The notes under the pieces are model-generated. The model saw only the letters and a list, made by a program, of their open reading frames with translations, was not told the origin of the DNA and searched no databases. Positions 27,264 through 35,828 of a stretch of 64,000 nucleotides of DNA are shown piece after piece; the stretch's first letter is position 1, and the number at the start of each line of letters is the position of its first letter. Source of the DNA: Limnohabitans planktonicus II-D5 (GTDB lineage: Bacteria > Pseudomonadota > Gammaproteobacteria > Burkholderiales > Burkholderiaceae_C); assembly GCF_001270065.2 (NCBI RefSeq), contig NZ_LFYT02000007.1, positions 85,392-149,391 on the forward strand, written 5' to 3'. Position numbers and translations under genes: made by a program.

Positions 27264-28106
27264 ATGCAGACTTCGACCTTCACCCACGAATACCCGCGCG
27301 TGTTGTCCATTGCCGGATCGGACAGTGGCGGCGGCGCAGGCATCCAGGCCGATCTGAAAACCTTTGCCGCTTTAGGCTGTTACGGCATGACTGCCATCAC
27401 CGCCTTGACGGCTCAAAACACCCAGGGCGTTCGGTCCATTCAGGGCACAACGCCGGCCATGCTGCTCGATCAGATTGACGCGGTGGTCGAAGACATTGGC
27501 GTGCATGCCGTCAAGATCGGCATGCTGCACTCGGCAGACATCGTGCAAGCCGTGACGCAGGCCATCGACAAGCACCAACTGAGCCGCATCGTGCTCGATC
27601 CGGTCATGGTGGCGACCAGTGGCGCCGTGCTCATCAGCGATGACGCTCTGGCCGAGCTGGTCAACCAGCTGTTTGGCAAGGCCGCCCTCATCACGCCCAA
27701 CCTGGACGAAGCCGCCTTGTTGGTCGGCCACCCGCTGCACAACGAAGCCGACATCGAAGTGGCCGCCCGGCAACTGCTGGACCAAGGCGCGCCAGCGGTC
27801 TTGCTCAAAGGCGGGCACCTGGCAGGTGATGTGGTCAGCGACTTGTTCATGACCCGCCATGGCCAATCGTTCTGGTTGCGTGCTCCGCGCATTGCCAGCC
27901 CCAACACCCACGGCACGGGCTGCACCCTGTCATCGGCCATTGCCGCCCACCTGGCCTTGGGCGATTCGCTGGCAGACGCCGTGCGTGCCGGACACGCCTT
28001 TGTGCGTATCGCCCTGGCCGCAGGCGCCAGCGTCCGCACTGGCGCAGGCAGCGGCCCGCTGAACCATGGCGCAGCCCCGCGCCCGATGCAACTCTTACCC
28101 CTTTGA
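27264..28106 (+). CDS. thiD: Hydroxymethylpyrimidine / phosphomethylpyrimidine kinase
   Basis: 280 aa from the ATG at 27264, with AGGAGGG fifteen bases upstream. Ribokinase family motifs: LSIAGSDSGGGAGIQADLK, TALTAQNTQGV, LDPVMVATSGAVL, ITPNLDEAALL, and NTHGTGCTLSSAIAAHLALG with the catalytic Asp/Gly loop. It phosphorylates HMP twice to give the ThiE substrate. An open frame continues upstream into thiE but is only overlap. Confidence 0.96.
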   Translation: MQTSTFTHEYPRVLSIAGSDSGGGAGIQADLKTFAALGCYGMTAITALTAQNTQGVRSIQGTTPAMLLDQIDAVVEDIGVHAVKIGMLHSADIVQAVTQAIDKHQLSRIVLDPVMVATSGAVLISDDALAELVNQLFGKAALITPNLDEAALLVGHPLHNEADIEVAARQLLDQGAPAVLLKGGHLAGDVVSDLFMTRHGQSFWLRAPRIASPNTHGTGCTLSSAIAAHLALGDSLADAVRAGHAFVRIALAAGASVRTGAGSGPLNHGAAPRPMQLLPL

Positions 28107-28119
28107 ATGAAGACACCCC

Positions 28120-29397
28120 ATGTCCAACCACTCTCTTTCCAATGACGCACTGGCGCCGGTTGCGGACGTCGAGCGCGTGTTCACAGGCGTCTCGCACGCC
28201 TCGCTCTGGTTCAGCCTGGGCGTGGGCCTGCTGGTCATGCAGGTCGGCGCTTACCTGGTGCCTGCCATGGGCACTCAAGACGCCATGCTGGCCATCGTGC
28301 TGGGCTCCTTGCTGGGCTCGGGCTTGCTTGCCTGGGTTGCCAAAATCGCTTGCGACAGTGGCTTGTCGAGCGCGGGCCTGATCCACCGGGTTTATGGCCC
28401 GTCGTTTGCCCGACTGCCGGTGTTGCTCAACATCGTGCAGCTCATTGGCTGGACCACGTTCGAGCTGGTGATCATGCGTGACGGCACCCACGCCATCACC
28501 CAAAAAGCCTTTGGCTTGGATCTCTCGCCCCTGTGGACCACGGTGCTGTGGGGCGGCGTGCTGACCTTGCTGATGACGGGCTCCATGCTCACCCTCGTGC
28601 GCCGATTTGTCAGCCGCGTGGGCCTGCCGCTGGTGATCTTGTCACTGCTGTGGCTGAGCTGGCATTTTGTGGGCCTTGCGCAGCAACAGGGCTGGGCCGC
28701 CTTCATGGCCCGCCCGGGCAATGGCTCGATGGGCATGCTGTCCGCCATGGATCTGGTGATGGCCATGCCCGTGTCCTGGCTGCCCCTGGTGGCGGACTAT
28801 GCGCGGCATGGGCGCACCGGAGCCAGCACTTTGCGTGGCACCTGGCTCGGCTATGCCCTGGCCAATGTCTGGTGCTATGCCCTCGGCGTGCTGGTGGCCA
28901 GCGTGTCCGAGCCTGGCACCGATCTGGTCACGGCCTTGCTGCTGGCGCAAGGTGGATTGCTGGCCCTGGGTTTGATCTTGCTGGACGAACTCGACAACGC
29001 CTATGGTGATGTGTATTCGGGCGCGATGTCGTCGCGCAGCCTGCACGCCAGCTGGTCTTTGCGCCGCTGGGGGGTCACCATCGCGGTCTTGTGTACCGCA
29101 TTGGCCCTGGTTTTGCCCATGCACAGTCTGGAGCCTTTCTTGCTGATGCTCAGCTCGATTTTTGTGCCGCTGTATGGCGTCATCCTGGGCAGGCTGGGCA
29201 CCACATCTGCCCCAACCGGCACGACGGCCAAAGGCATGAATGTACCGGCCGCTGCCATCTGGTTTGTGGGCATTGCGGTGTTTCACGCATCTGCCCACTG
29301 GACCCCTCAATGGGGCTCGGCCATTCCGAGCCTGATCGTCACCTTCGCTTTGGCCTTGGCCACGCGTTCTTCCAACCCAGAAGCTTCCCCCCAATGA
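28120..29397 (+). CDS. cytX: Putative hydroxymethylpyrimidine transporter CytX (NCS1 family)
   Basis: 425 aa with about twelve hydrophobic segments, e.g. LWFSLGVGLLVMQVGAYLVP at the first helix. The cytosine/purine permease (NCS1) signature region follows. CytX is repeatedly found with thiM/thiE/thiD behind THI elements and is thought to import HMP or related pyrimidines across the inner membrane. It begins 13 bp after thiD and its stop overlaps the receptor's ATG (ATGA). Confidence 0.9.
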   Translation: MSNHSLSNDALAPVADVERVFTGVSHASLWFSLGVGLLVMQVGAYLVPAMGTQDAMLAIVLGSLLGSGLLAWVAKIACDSGLSSAGLIHRVYGPSFARLPVLLNIVQLIGWTTFELVIMRDGTHAITQKAFGLDLSPLWTTVLWGGVLTLLMTGSMLTLVRRFVSRVGLPLVILSLLWLSWHFVGLAQQQGWAAFMARPGNGSMGMLSAMDLVMAMPVSWLPLVADYARHGRTGASTLRGTWLGYALANVWCYALGVLVASVSEPGTDLVTALLLAQGGLLALGLILLDELDNAYGDVYSGAMSSRSLHASWSLRRWGVTIAVLCTALALVLPMHSLEPFLLMLSSIFVPLYGVILGRLGTTSAPTGTTAKGMNVPAAAIWFVGIAVFHASAHWTPQWGSAIPSLIVTFALALATRSSNPEASPQ

Positions 29398-31619
29398 AAA
29401 CGTTCAACACTTTCCGCGCCTCCCACATCGCCAGCGCTGTGGCCCTGCTGGTGCTGGGCCACGCCCATGCGCAAAACACCACAGAAATCACCATCACCGA
29501 CACCGCCCCCTCACAGGTGAGCGGATTTGGTGATGTGCCTTTGAGCAAAGCACCCTTCAGCGCCGTCAGTTTTGACCGCCAGACGCTGCAAGACATCGGC
29601 GCGCAACGCGTCTCGGACGCCCTGCGCCTGGATGCCAGCGTGAGCGACAGCTACAACTCGCCCGCTTATTGGGACATGCTGAGTGTGCGTGGCTACACCC
29701 TGGACAACCGCTACAACTACCGCCGAGAAGGCCTGCCGATTTCCGCCGAAACCATGATCCCCATGGACAACAAGGAGCGCATTGAGCTGTTCAAAGGCAC
29801 CAGCGGCATCCAGGCGGGCACCAGCGCTCCGGGCGGGCTGGTCAACTACGTGGTCAAACGCCCACCGACCGCGGCCAACGAAACCATTCGCAGCGTGAGC
29901 GCCAGCTACGGCCCGGGCAAGAGCAGCAGCGTGGCACTCGACCTGGGCGGTCGCCTGGGCGAAAACAAGGATGTGGGCTACCGCTTCAACGCGGCCTATG
30001 AAGACCTGAACCCGTACATCCAGAACACGCAAGGACACCGCCACTTGCTGGCCTTGGCCATGGACTGGCGCATCACGCCTGACAGCAAACTGGAGTGGGA
30101 AATCGAGCGCAGCGAACGCCAGCAGATGGGGGGGAATGCCTACAGCGTGCTGGCCAACCCCAACGATCCTTATGGCGTCCCGTCTTTGCCAGCCACCGTG
30201 GACGGCAAACTCAACATCACACGCCAGCCCTGGTCTGTGCCCGGAGCCTTTGCCAGCCAAACGGGCAGCGTGCGCTTCAAACAAAACCTGTCAGACGGCT
30301 GGCTGTGGACCACGCAATATGGGGGACAGCGCCTGAAAACGGACGACCGTTTGAGTTTTGCCCTGGGCCACAACTGCTATGGGGTACTCGATCCCTCAAC
30401 CGGTGCCACCAAACTGTGCGACCGCTTTACATCGGACGGACGATTTGAGCTGGCCGATTACCGCAGCAACGATGAGCGGCGACTGGTAGATGCCCTGCAA
30501 ACCGAAGTGGCAGGTCAAACCCGCTGGGGCAACACCACACACCACCTGGCCCTGTCTCTGACCCGGCAGCGGCAACTCGACAGGCTGCCTGCCAAGCAGG
30601 CCTGGAATTCTGCTGGCGAAGGCAGCATCTTCGGTGGAGGCACCAGCCAAGCGGCCCCAAAACCCGAGTACCCCAACACCAACAAGAGTGAATACAGCAC
30701 TGAAATTGCCGTCAAAGATCGCATGGCGTTGAGTGCAACAACGGCGGTCTGGGCTGGCCTGCGCTACACATCCTATAGCCGCAGCAGCGAGCAAAACGCG
30801 ATCTGCGATCCGGTCACTTACGTGTGCACACCCGCCGCAGGTACCAACCCAATCAGCAACAAAGGCAACATCACCACCCCATGGATCGGCCTGACACAGC
30901 AACTGGGGCAGCACATGGTGTTCGTGTCGCATGGGCACGGCATCGAACTGCTGGCGGTCCCGAACACACCCGGCTACACCAACGCTGGCCAGTTGCTTGA
31001 CGTGGCTCGCAGCAAACAAACTGAAGTAGGCATCCGCAGCTTGACCACAACTGACCTCGCCACGCCATGGAGCTGGAATGCCAGCGTGTTCCAAATCGAA
31101 CGCCCCTTGGCATATGACGTTGCAGATGGCAGTTTGCTCAAAAGAGTCAGCGACGGTCAGCAAATCCATCAAGGGATGGATGCAGGTGTTCAGTGGCGCT
31201 CAGCGGCTTGGTCACTCCAGGCACAAGGACAGTGGCTGCATGCACGCATTTCTGCTGCAACCCTCAACACCGCATTGAACGGTCAAACGCCTGTCAACGT
31301 CCCCACCATGACATTGCGCGCCCTGGCCGAATACCGCTTTGCAAATATCCCCGGCCTGCGCACCAGCTTGCGCGTGAACCACGAAGGCCAGCGCCGCGTG
31401 TTGGAAGACGGCAGTCTCAATTTGCCCAGTTGGACCACCGCAGATTTGGCCGCACATTACGACACCCGCATTGATGGCACACGCACCCAATGGACGATGG
31501 CCATCGACAACCTGACCGATCGCCATTACTGGCGTGAAGCCCCTAAACAATTTGGCCACTACTACCTGTACCCCGGCGCGCCTCGCACTCTGCGCATCGC
31601 CGTGAAAGCGAGTTTCTGA
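29394..31619 (+). CDS. TonB-dependent outer membrane receptor, probable thiamine/HMP uptake
   Basis: 741 aa from the ATG at 29394. The signal peptide ends in LVLGHAHAQ. TEITITD just after it resembles a TonB box. The plug domain has SDALRLDASV, MLSVRGYTLDN, GLPISAETMIPMD and KERIELFKGTSGIQAGTSAP with GGLVNYVVKRP. The C-terminus ends in LRIAVKASF, an outer-membrane barrel signature with terminal Phe. Annotation by similarity alone would say siderophore receptor. The four-base overlap with cytX and the upstream TPP riboswitch argue for import of thiamine or a thiamine precursor instead. That substrate is inference. Confidence 0.88.
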   Translation: MKTFNTFRASHIASAVALLVLGHAHAQNTTEITITDTAPSQVSGFGDVPLSKAPFSAVSFDRQTLQDIGAQRVSDALRLDASVSDSYNSPAYWDMLSVRGYTLDNRYNYRREGLPISAETMIPMDNKERIELFKGTSGIQAGTSAPGGLVNYVVKRPPTAANETIRSVSASYGPGKSSSVALDLGGRLGENKDVGYRFNAAYEDLNPYIQNTQGHRHLLALAMDWRITPDSKLEWEIERSERQQMGGNAYSVLANPNDPYGVPSLPATVDGKLNITRQPWSVPGAFASQTGSVRFKQNLSDGWLWTTQYGGQRLKTDDRLSFALGHNCYGVLDPSTGATKLCDRFTSDGRFELADYRSNDERRLVDALQTEVAGQTRWGNTTHHLALSLTRQRQLDRLPAKQAWNSAGEGSIFGGGTSQAAPKPEYPNTNKSEYSTEIAVKDRMALSATTAVWAGLRYTSYSRSSEQNAICDPVTYVCTPAAGTNPISNKGNITTPWIGLTQQLGQHMVFVSHGHGIELLAVPNTPGYTNAGQLLDVARSKQTEVGIRSLTTTDLATPWSWNASVFQIERPLAYDVADGSLLKRVSDGQQIHQGMDAGVQWRSAAWSLQAQGQWLHARISAATLNTALNGQTPVNVPTMTLRALAEYRFANIPGLRTSLRVNHEGQRRVLEDGSLNLPSWTTADLAAHYDTRIDGTRTQWTMAIDNLTDRHYWREAPKQFGHYYLYPGAPRTLRIAVKASF

Positions 31620-31681
31620 AACAGGTTCGCCTTTTTTCTGAAAATTGCTTTCACCCTCTCAAAAGGGCCTGAAAACCACGC

Positions 31682-31687
31682 TATAAT
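31682..31687 (+). promoter_or_regulatory. Probable -10 element of the tRNA-Asn gene
   Basis: A perfect TATAAT ends ten bases before the tRNA 5' end. No clear -35 is seen at the right distance. Confidence 0.6.
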
Positions 31688-31696
31688 TTGAGTCAT

Positions 31697-31772
31697 TCCT
31701 CAATAGCTCAGTCGGTAGAGCGCCGGACTGTTAATCCGTAGGTCCCTGGTTCGAGCCCAGGTTGAGGAGCCA
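31697..31772 (+). tRNA. tRNA-Asn (anticodon GTT)
   Basis: 76 nt including the encoded CCA. Acceptor arms TCCTCAA and TTGAGGA pair. The anticodon loop CTGTTAA carries GTT at 31730-31732, and GGTTCGAGCCC forms the T-arm. D-arm AGCTCAGTCGGTAGAGC is normal. Confidence 0.98.
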
Positions 31773-31781
31773 AAAAAAGAC

Positions 31782-31812
31782 AAGCCCCTGCAGCAATGCA
31801 GGGGCTTTTTTT
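31782..31812 (+). terminator. Rho-independent terminator after tRNA-Asn
   Basis: AAGCCCCTGCA and TGCAGGGGCTT pair around GCAA, followed by a long T-run. It begins ten bases after the tRNA. Confidence 0.95.
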
Positions 31813-31942
31813 TTCACCTGCGCTTTCACAGGTTTCATAAATTTCTTGGCGGCCATTTCGTGTGATCTGTCTGCACGAACAGGCCTCTTGGCGACACAGT
31901 CATTGCCGTCATGCAGCATCCTTTGCTCGTGATCTGCCGCCA

Positions 31943-32099
31943 CTTATTGATCAGGCAAGCTGAAGTTTGAAATGTGTGCGAAATGTCATCTCGCAGAGTC
32001 GGACATGATGGGTTTCGGCACAGGCCCATGTCGGGGTCTTCGACCGCCGACCTACAAGAATTTTGAGCATTGAAAACTTCACAGGGCCGAATCAATAGC
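31943..32099 (-). repeat. Solo copy of the large palindromic element (minus orientation)
   Basis: The left end reads CTTATTGATCAGGCAAGCTG and the right end ends CCGAATCAATAGCG. Reverse-complemented, the right end begins CGCTATTGATTCGGCCCTG, so the two ends form imperfect terminal inverted repeats of about 30 bp including TGAAGTTT. Inside lies the usual core, but the arm that would read GTAGGTCGGCACT is deleted on one side. Length 157 bp. Confidence 0.75.
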
Positions 32100-32181
32100 G
32101 TGCAGGTTCCATAGCGCATTCCAGCTCACCCTCAGGTCACCGCCATACATTCAATCAATACCGCATGAATTTTGTTGTATT

Positions 32182-32206
32182 TGACAAAAATATAGTAATA
32201 TTGTCA
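32182..32206. promoter_or_regulatory. AT-rich inverted repeat upstream of the OmpA-family gene
   Basis: TGACAAAAATA and TAATATTGTCA form arms matching at 9 of 11 positions, 46 bases upstream of the ATG at 32252. It overlaps a TTGACA hexamer at 32181 that could be a -35 box. A repressor or activator site is plausible; no matching regulator is identified. Confidence 0.4.
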
Positions 32207-32251
32207 CATAAATACAGATAACACAAAAATCAACCAAATCGAAACTTCTCT

Positions 32252-32848
32252 ATGGAACTCATTGCTGCTGCTTTGCTGGGACTGGGAATCTGGCTAGGAC
32301 AAGCGCCTGCTCCTGAAAAAATCACTGAACGCATCATCTTGCTGCCCTCTGCCGATGGCACACGAAGTGCAATCATCGTTCATGGCCTGAAGGGTGATCG
32401 GTTGATGGATGTGCCGTATGCCAGTTTGGAAGTCACGCCCTCGGGCACATTCACCGATGCGTCGCTGTCTGAAACTGCGGTGCGTAATCGTTACGCCAGC
32501 TTGCTGGATGCGCAAGCGCCGCGTCCGCGCAGTTTTTTGCTCTACTTTGTCACAGGCTCGGACAACAAGCTGACTGCTGAATCTCAGCAAACATTAACGG
32601 GTTTGCAAGACTTTTTGCAATCGCGCCCCGCCCCGGAAGTCACCTTGATCGGCCACACCGACCGATCGGGCAGTGCAGCCATCAATGATGCCTTGTCACT
32701 CAAGCGCGCACAGGCTGTGCGCGATTTGATCCGGCAGTCGGGCATGTCAACCGACAATGTGCCCGTTTATGGCAGAGGCTCCAGAGAGCCCATCGCCTCT
32801 GGCGCGCAAGAAGGTCTGAACCGGCGCGTTGAGATCCATGTGCGCTGA
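32252..32848 (+). CDS. OmpA-family protein (C-terminal peptidoglycan-binding domain)
   Basis: 198 aa. A short hydrophobic N-terminus (LIAAALLGLGIWLG) serves as signal or anchor. The last 100 residues form an OmpA_C-like domain: FVTGSDNKLTAESQQTL, then VTLIGHTDRSGSAAIND with the conserved HTD, LSLKRAQAVRDLI and NRRVEIHV. It should bind peptidoglycan in the periplasm. It is the first of three closely spaced genes with a CHASE2 sensor and a FecR-domain protein. Confidence 0.85.
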   Translation: MELIAAALLGLGIWLGQAPAPEKITERIILLPSADGTRSAIIVHGLKGDRLMDVPYASLEVTPSGTFTDASLSETAVRNRYASLLDAQAPRPRSFLLYFVTGSDNKLTAESQQTLTGLQDFLQSRPAPEVTLIGHTDRSGSAAINDALSLKRAQAVRDLIRQSGMSTDNVPVYGRGSREPIASGAQEGLNRRVEIHVR

Positions 32849-32863
32849 GAACTGGAGTTGCAC

Positions 32864-34366
32864 ATGAACTTCATCAGACGCTTGCTGACCTCGGGAAAAG
32901 GCCGCCCTGTTGCGATTGGCATTTTGTTGTGGACATTGCTGATCAACACCCTGACTGAACTGCCACCCACTTGGCAAAACCTGCCTTGGCCCGTCGAAAA
33001 AGTGGTCGATGCCGTGGGATCGCCTTTCACCACGGGCCGCAATCTTCTGTTCGATGGTTATCAAAAAGAACACACCAGAAAACAGCAATCGCAACCTGTG
33101 ACGATTGTGGCGATTGACGAGAAAAGTTTGCAGGAACTGGGCCAATGGCCTTGGCCCAGGTACCGCCTGGCCCAATTGCTCGACGCCATCGCTGTGCACA
33201 AACCAGCTGCAGTGGGGCTGGACATTTACATGCCCGAAGCCGACCAGACATCACCGGACAAGGTTGCTTTGGGACTGGGGCCCGAACACAAAACATTGGC
33301 GCAGCAACTGAGTCAGTTACCGCCCAATGATGCGAGACTGAGTGAGGCGCTCAGACGCACCCCTTCGGTGTTGAGCGCTGCAGGCTTTGACTTCAAGGCC
33401 TTCACCACCACCGAAGGTATGCGCACCTGGCCGGTGACCCTCGAAGGCGACGACACATTGCCTGTGTTTGTGCGCCGCTTTGACCAGGTGTTGGCCAGTC
33501 TGCCGCAATTGCAAGCCGCTGCCAGCGGCCAAGCGGTGGTCAGCGTGGACCTGGAAAACGGAGTGGTTCGCCACATCCCCTTGGTCATGAACCTGTCAGA
33601 TCAGCCGGTGTCCACTTTGGCCATCGAGATGCTGCGGGTGGCCACCCACTCCCCCTCGGTCAATGTCAAACTCAGTCCGGCAGGGGTGAGCGCTGTTGAA
33701 GTGGCAGACTTGTCTGTGCCCACGCTGGCCAAGGGTGACATACGCCTGCACTTTGCCAAACATGCCGACATGGCTTCTCGCCATGTGTCGGCCACTGATG
33801 TGCTCAGCGGCAAAGTCGATCCTGAGATGCTGAATGGCAAATTGGTCTTGCTGGGCCTCACAGGTGCAGGTCTGAACGACATGCGAACCACGGCCATTGG
33901 CGAAACCGTTCCCGGCATCGAAATTCAAGCCCAAGTGATTGAATCCCTGTTCGATGGTCGCATCCTCATGCGTCCCCAGTGGCTGAAGTGGGCCGAATCT
34001 GGGGCCTTGCTGTTCTTCGGTGGCCTGCTGATTTGGTACATACCGCGCCCCCGCTCTGCCTTTGCGCTTTATCTGCGCAAAGTACCCCAGTCTGGCTTGT
34101 GGTTGACCTTGGGCACCAACGCACTGATTGCAGCGATTGGCCTGCAAGTCTTCATCAAAACCGCTTACCTCTTCGATGCCGCCTCCTTCTTTCTGGTGCT
34201 GGGCGGGGTCATGGGATCCTTGGTTTCTTCATCCCTGGCCGATATGGACATTCGCAAAAAGGCCACGCAATTGGCACAGCAAGAACAAGCTTTGCAAGAA
34301 GCCCGTTTGGCCGGTGAACGTGAGCGACGCCAAGCGCTCAACACTGCGCCTGCTTCTGCGCCATGA
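32864..34366 (+). CDS. CHASE2 domain membrane protein without an output domain
   Basis: 500 aa from the ATG at 32864 (TGGAG six bases upstream). An N-terminal membrane segment (VAIGILLWTLLINTL) precedes a large periplasmic CHASE2 domain with VTIVAIDEKSLQELGQWPWP and PAAVGLDIYMPEAD, and GKLVLLGLTGAGLNDMRTT near the end. Three hydrophobic segments follow (about 368-465), then a short coiled tail of about 35 residues. CHASE2 is normally fused to a cyclase, kinase or diguanylate cyclase; none is present here. It probably passes a signal by protein contact, inferred from the OmpA and FecR neighbours. Confidence 0.85.
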   Translation: MNFIRRLLTSGKGRPVAIGILLWTLLINTLTELPPTWQNLPWPVEKVVDAVGSPFTTGRNLLFDGYQKEHTRKQQSQPVTIVAIDEKSLQELGQWPWPRYRLAQLLDAIAVHKPAAVGLDIYMPEADQTSPDKVALGLGPEHKTLAQQLSQLPPNDARLSEALRRTPSVLSAAGFDFKAFTTTEGMRTWPVTLEGDDTLPVFVRRFDQVLASLPQLQAAASGQAVVSVDLENGVVRHIPLVMNLSDQPVSTLAIEMLRVATHSPSVNVKLSPAGVSAVEVADLSVPTLAKGDIRLHFAKHADMASRHVSATDVLSGKVDPEMLNGKLVLLGLTGAGLNDMRTTAIGETVPGIEIQAQVIESLFDGRILMRPQWLKWAESGALLFFGGLLIWYIPRPRSAFALYLRKVPQSGLWLTLGTNALIAAIGLQVFIKTAYLFDAASFFLVLGGVMGSLVSSSLADMDIRKKATQLAQQEQALQEARLAGERERRQALNTAPASAP

Positions 34367-34392
34367 GCCGCTTGAAAAGATTGGAGACACGC

Positions 34393-34839
34393 ATGAAAAA
34401 CCCAAGCATCTGGCTGCTTTGCCTCTGCTGCGCTGCCACTGTTCAGGCGGCTGAACCCGCAGGCACCGTCAAAACCCTCAAAGGCACTGCACACATTGAA
34501 CGCGGCAAAGACCGCATGGAAGTGGGCGTGGGCACTTCTTTGCAGACACAAGACAAATTACTCAGCGGACCTGCCAGCGGTGTCGGCATCACGCTTCGCG
34601 ACAGCACCTTGCTGACCGTGGGCGCGAACTCCATGATCGAGCTGAACAAATACACATTTGACCGCAGCACCAATACAGGCCAGATGGACACCTCGATCAA
34701 ACGTGGCACCTTGGCCGTGGTGTCAGGTCAGATCACCAAGAACAACCCCAACGAAGTCGTCTTTCGCACCAACACCGTCACCCTGGGCGTTCGGGGCACG
34801 GAGTTCATCATTGACGTGGGTGAGGAAGCGCCGCGCTGA
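34393..34839 (+). CDS. FecR-domain periplasmic protein
   Basis: 148 aa from the ATG at 34393 (TTGGAGAC upstream); an ATG at 34363 overlapping the previous stop is possible but gives no clean signal peptide. The signal peptide ends ATVQAAE. The FecR domain shows VKTLKGTAHIERG, GVGTSLQTQDKLLSGPASG and TLLTVGANSMIEL, and ends at TNTVTLGVRGTEFIIDV. It is a stand-alone FecR domain, not a full anti-sigma factor: no cytoplasmic sigma-binding part and no sigma factor gene nearby. Confidence 0.85.
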   Translation: MKNPSIWLLCLCCAATVQAAEPAGTVKTLKGTAHIERGKDRMEVGVGTSLQTQDKLLSGPASGVGITLRDSTLLTVGANSMIELNKYTFDRSTNTGQMDTSIKRGTLAVVSGQITKNNPNEVVFRTNTVTLGVRGTEFIIDVGEEAPR

Positions 34840-35065
34840 ACAGCGCAGCTCAATGAGCTGACTTGGGCACCATAGACGCCGCTCCATCCAAAAGTCGCCT
34901 GTCACAAAGAGCAATGAGTTGGCGTGGATGGTCTGCATCAGACCCAACTTGTTACTTTTCGGCGGTGTGGCAAAAAGTGTGGCTAATTGCCAATCAATGC
35001 AGTGGAATGTGCAGTGGCAATAAAGGGGCAATCATGGGGGCAATTTGAGCCACTGAAGCGCACAA
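34840..35065. other. Intergenic region, nothing recognised
   Basis: About 225 bp between the FecR gene and the tRNA-Pro terminator. No open frame with a ribosome binding site, no repeat of either family and no hairpin was found. Confidence 0.4.
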
Positions 35066-35102
35066 AGAAAAACGGGCTACACCCTGAAAGATGTAACCCG
35101 TT
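35066..35102 (-). terminator. Terminator of tRNA-Pro (leftward)
   Basis: On the minus strand AACGGGTTACA pairs with TGTAGCCCGTT (one G-T pair), followed by a T-run. Confidence 0.85.
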
Positions 35103-35120
35103 GATTTCATTAGGAATAAA

Positions 35121-35197
35121 TGGTCGGCGTGGCGGGATTCGAACTCGCGACCCCTTGCACCCCATGCAAGTGCGCTACCAGGCTGCGCTACACGCCG
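35121..35197 (-). tRNA. tRNA-Pro (anticodon GGG)
   Basis: 77 nt with encoded CCA. Acceptor arms CGGCGTG and CACGCCG pair, anticodon stem CTTGC/GCAAG encloses ATGGGGT with anticodon GGG, and the T-arm is GAGTTCGAATCCC. D-arm begins TAGCGCAGCCTGGTAGCGCA. Confidence 0.98.
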
Positions 35198-35230
35198 ACA
35201 AGCTTTAAATTATAGTCTGAAAAGATGGAC

Positions 35231-35677
35231 TCAAAGGGTTAGCAAGGTGCGAATTTCGAAAAGTTCATGGCGAATGGCCGGGTAGTCCGCACGGTTCTTG
35301 TTCAGCGGGAATGCATCAAAGGAAGGAAAGCCTGTTGTCATGGGCTCCTTGAACGATGGCACCAGTTGGTCTGCGGTCTGAGGCTGCGTGGGCTCAGGGG
35401 GCATCATCAAGCGATCCGCCTGCACCTGCTCCTGTAATTTGTTGCGTGCACCACTGATGGTGAAACCCTGGTCGTACAGCAAATCGCGGATGCGCCGGAT
35501 CATGAGCACTTCGTGGTGCTGGTAATACCGCCGGTTGCCACGGCGTTTGACAGGCCGCAATTGGGTGAACTCCTGCTCCCAATAGCGAAGCACATGCGGC
35601 TTGACCCCACACAACTCACCCACTTCACCGATGGTGAAGTAGCGCTTGGCTGGAATGGGTGGAAGTGAACTGTCCAT
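35231..35677 (-). CDS. MerR-family transcriptional regulator
   Basis: 148 aa from the ATG at 35677. The N-terminal MerR winged helix is clear: YFTIGEVGELCGVKPHVLRY followed by WEQEF, then KRRGNRRYYQHHEVLMIRRI. The C-terminus is a Pro-rich and acidic tail without metal-binding cysteines, so it resembles the MlrA-like/ihfA-linked group. In many Burkholderiales this gene sits between ihfA and tRNA-Pro. The tRNA is here, but the ihfA side is replaced by the gentisate cluster. Confidence 0.9.
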   Translation of the reverse strand: MDSSLPPIPAKRYFTIGEVGELCGVKPHVLRYWEQEFTQLRPVKRRGNRRYYQHHEVLMIRRIRDLLYDQGFTISGARNKLQEQVQADRLMMPPEPTQPQTADQLVPSFKEPMTTGFPSFDAFPLNKNRADYPAIRHELFEIRTLLTL

Positions 35678-35764
35678 GAGTGACAACAAGTTACTGAAGG
35701 AACCTTGTAGCTTACTGCAACTTGATGATCCCAGTCTGCACCCTTGGCATGTAAATGCGGGTTA

Positions 35765-35799
35765 TTGCTGAGACTTCATTTAATATGTATGCTTACAAT
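35765..35799 (+). promoter_or_regulatory. Possible promoter of the gentisate cluster
   Basis: TTGCTG (35765) and TATGCT (35788) are separated by 17 bp, 36 bases upstream of the monooxygenase ATG. The overlapping TGTATGCTTACA has short symmetric arms TGTA/TACA, a possible regulator site. Both assignments are weak. Confidence 0.35.
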
Positions 35800-35828
35800 C
35801 CTACCCAACTTACTCGACAGGACACCCC

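Noticed and set aside
31731..31943. Short leftward frame overlapping tRNA-Asn and its terminator
   Set aside because: Overlaps a structural RNA and its terminator; no start signal.
32252..34839. Complete FecI-FecR-type signalling system
   Set aside because: No sigma factor gene is adjacent and the FecR-like protein lacks the cytoplasmic part.
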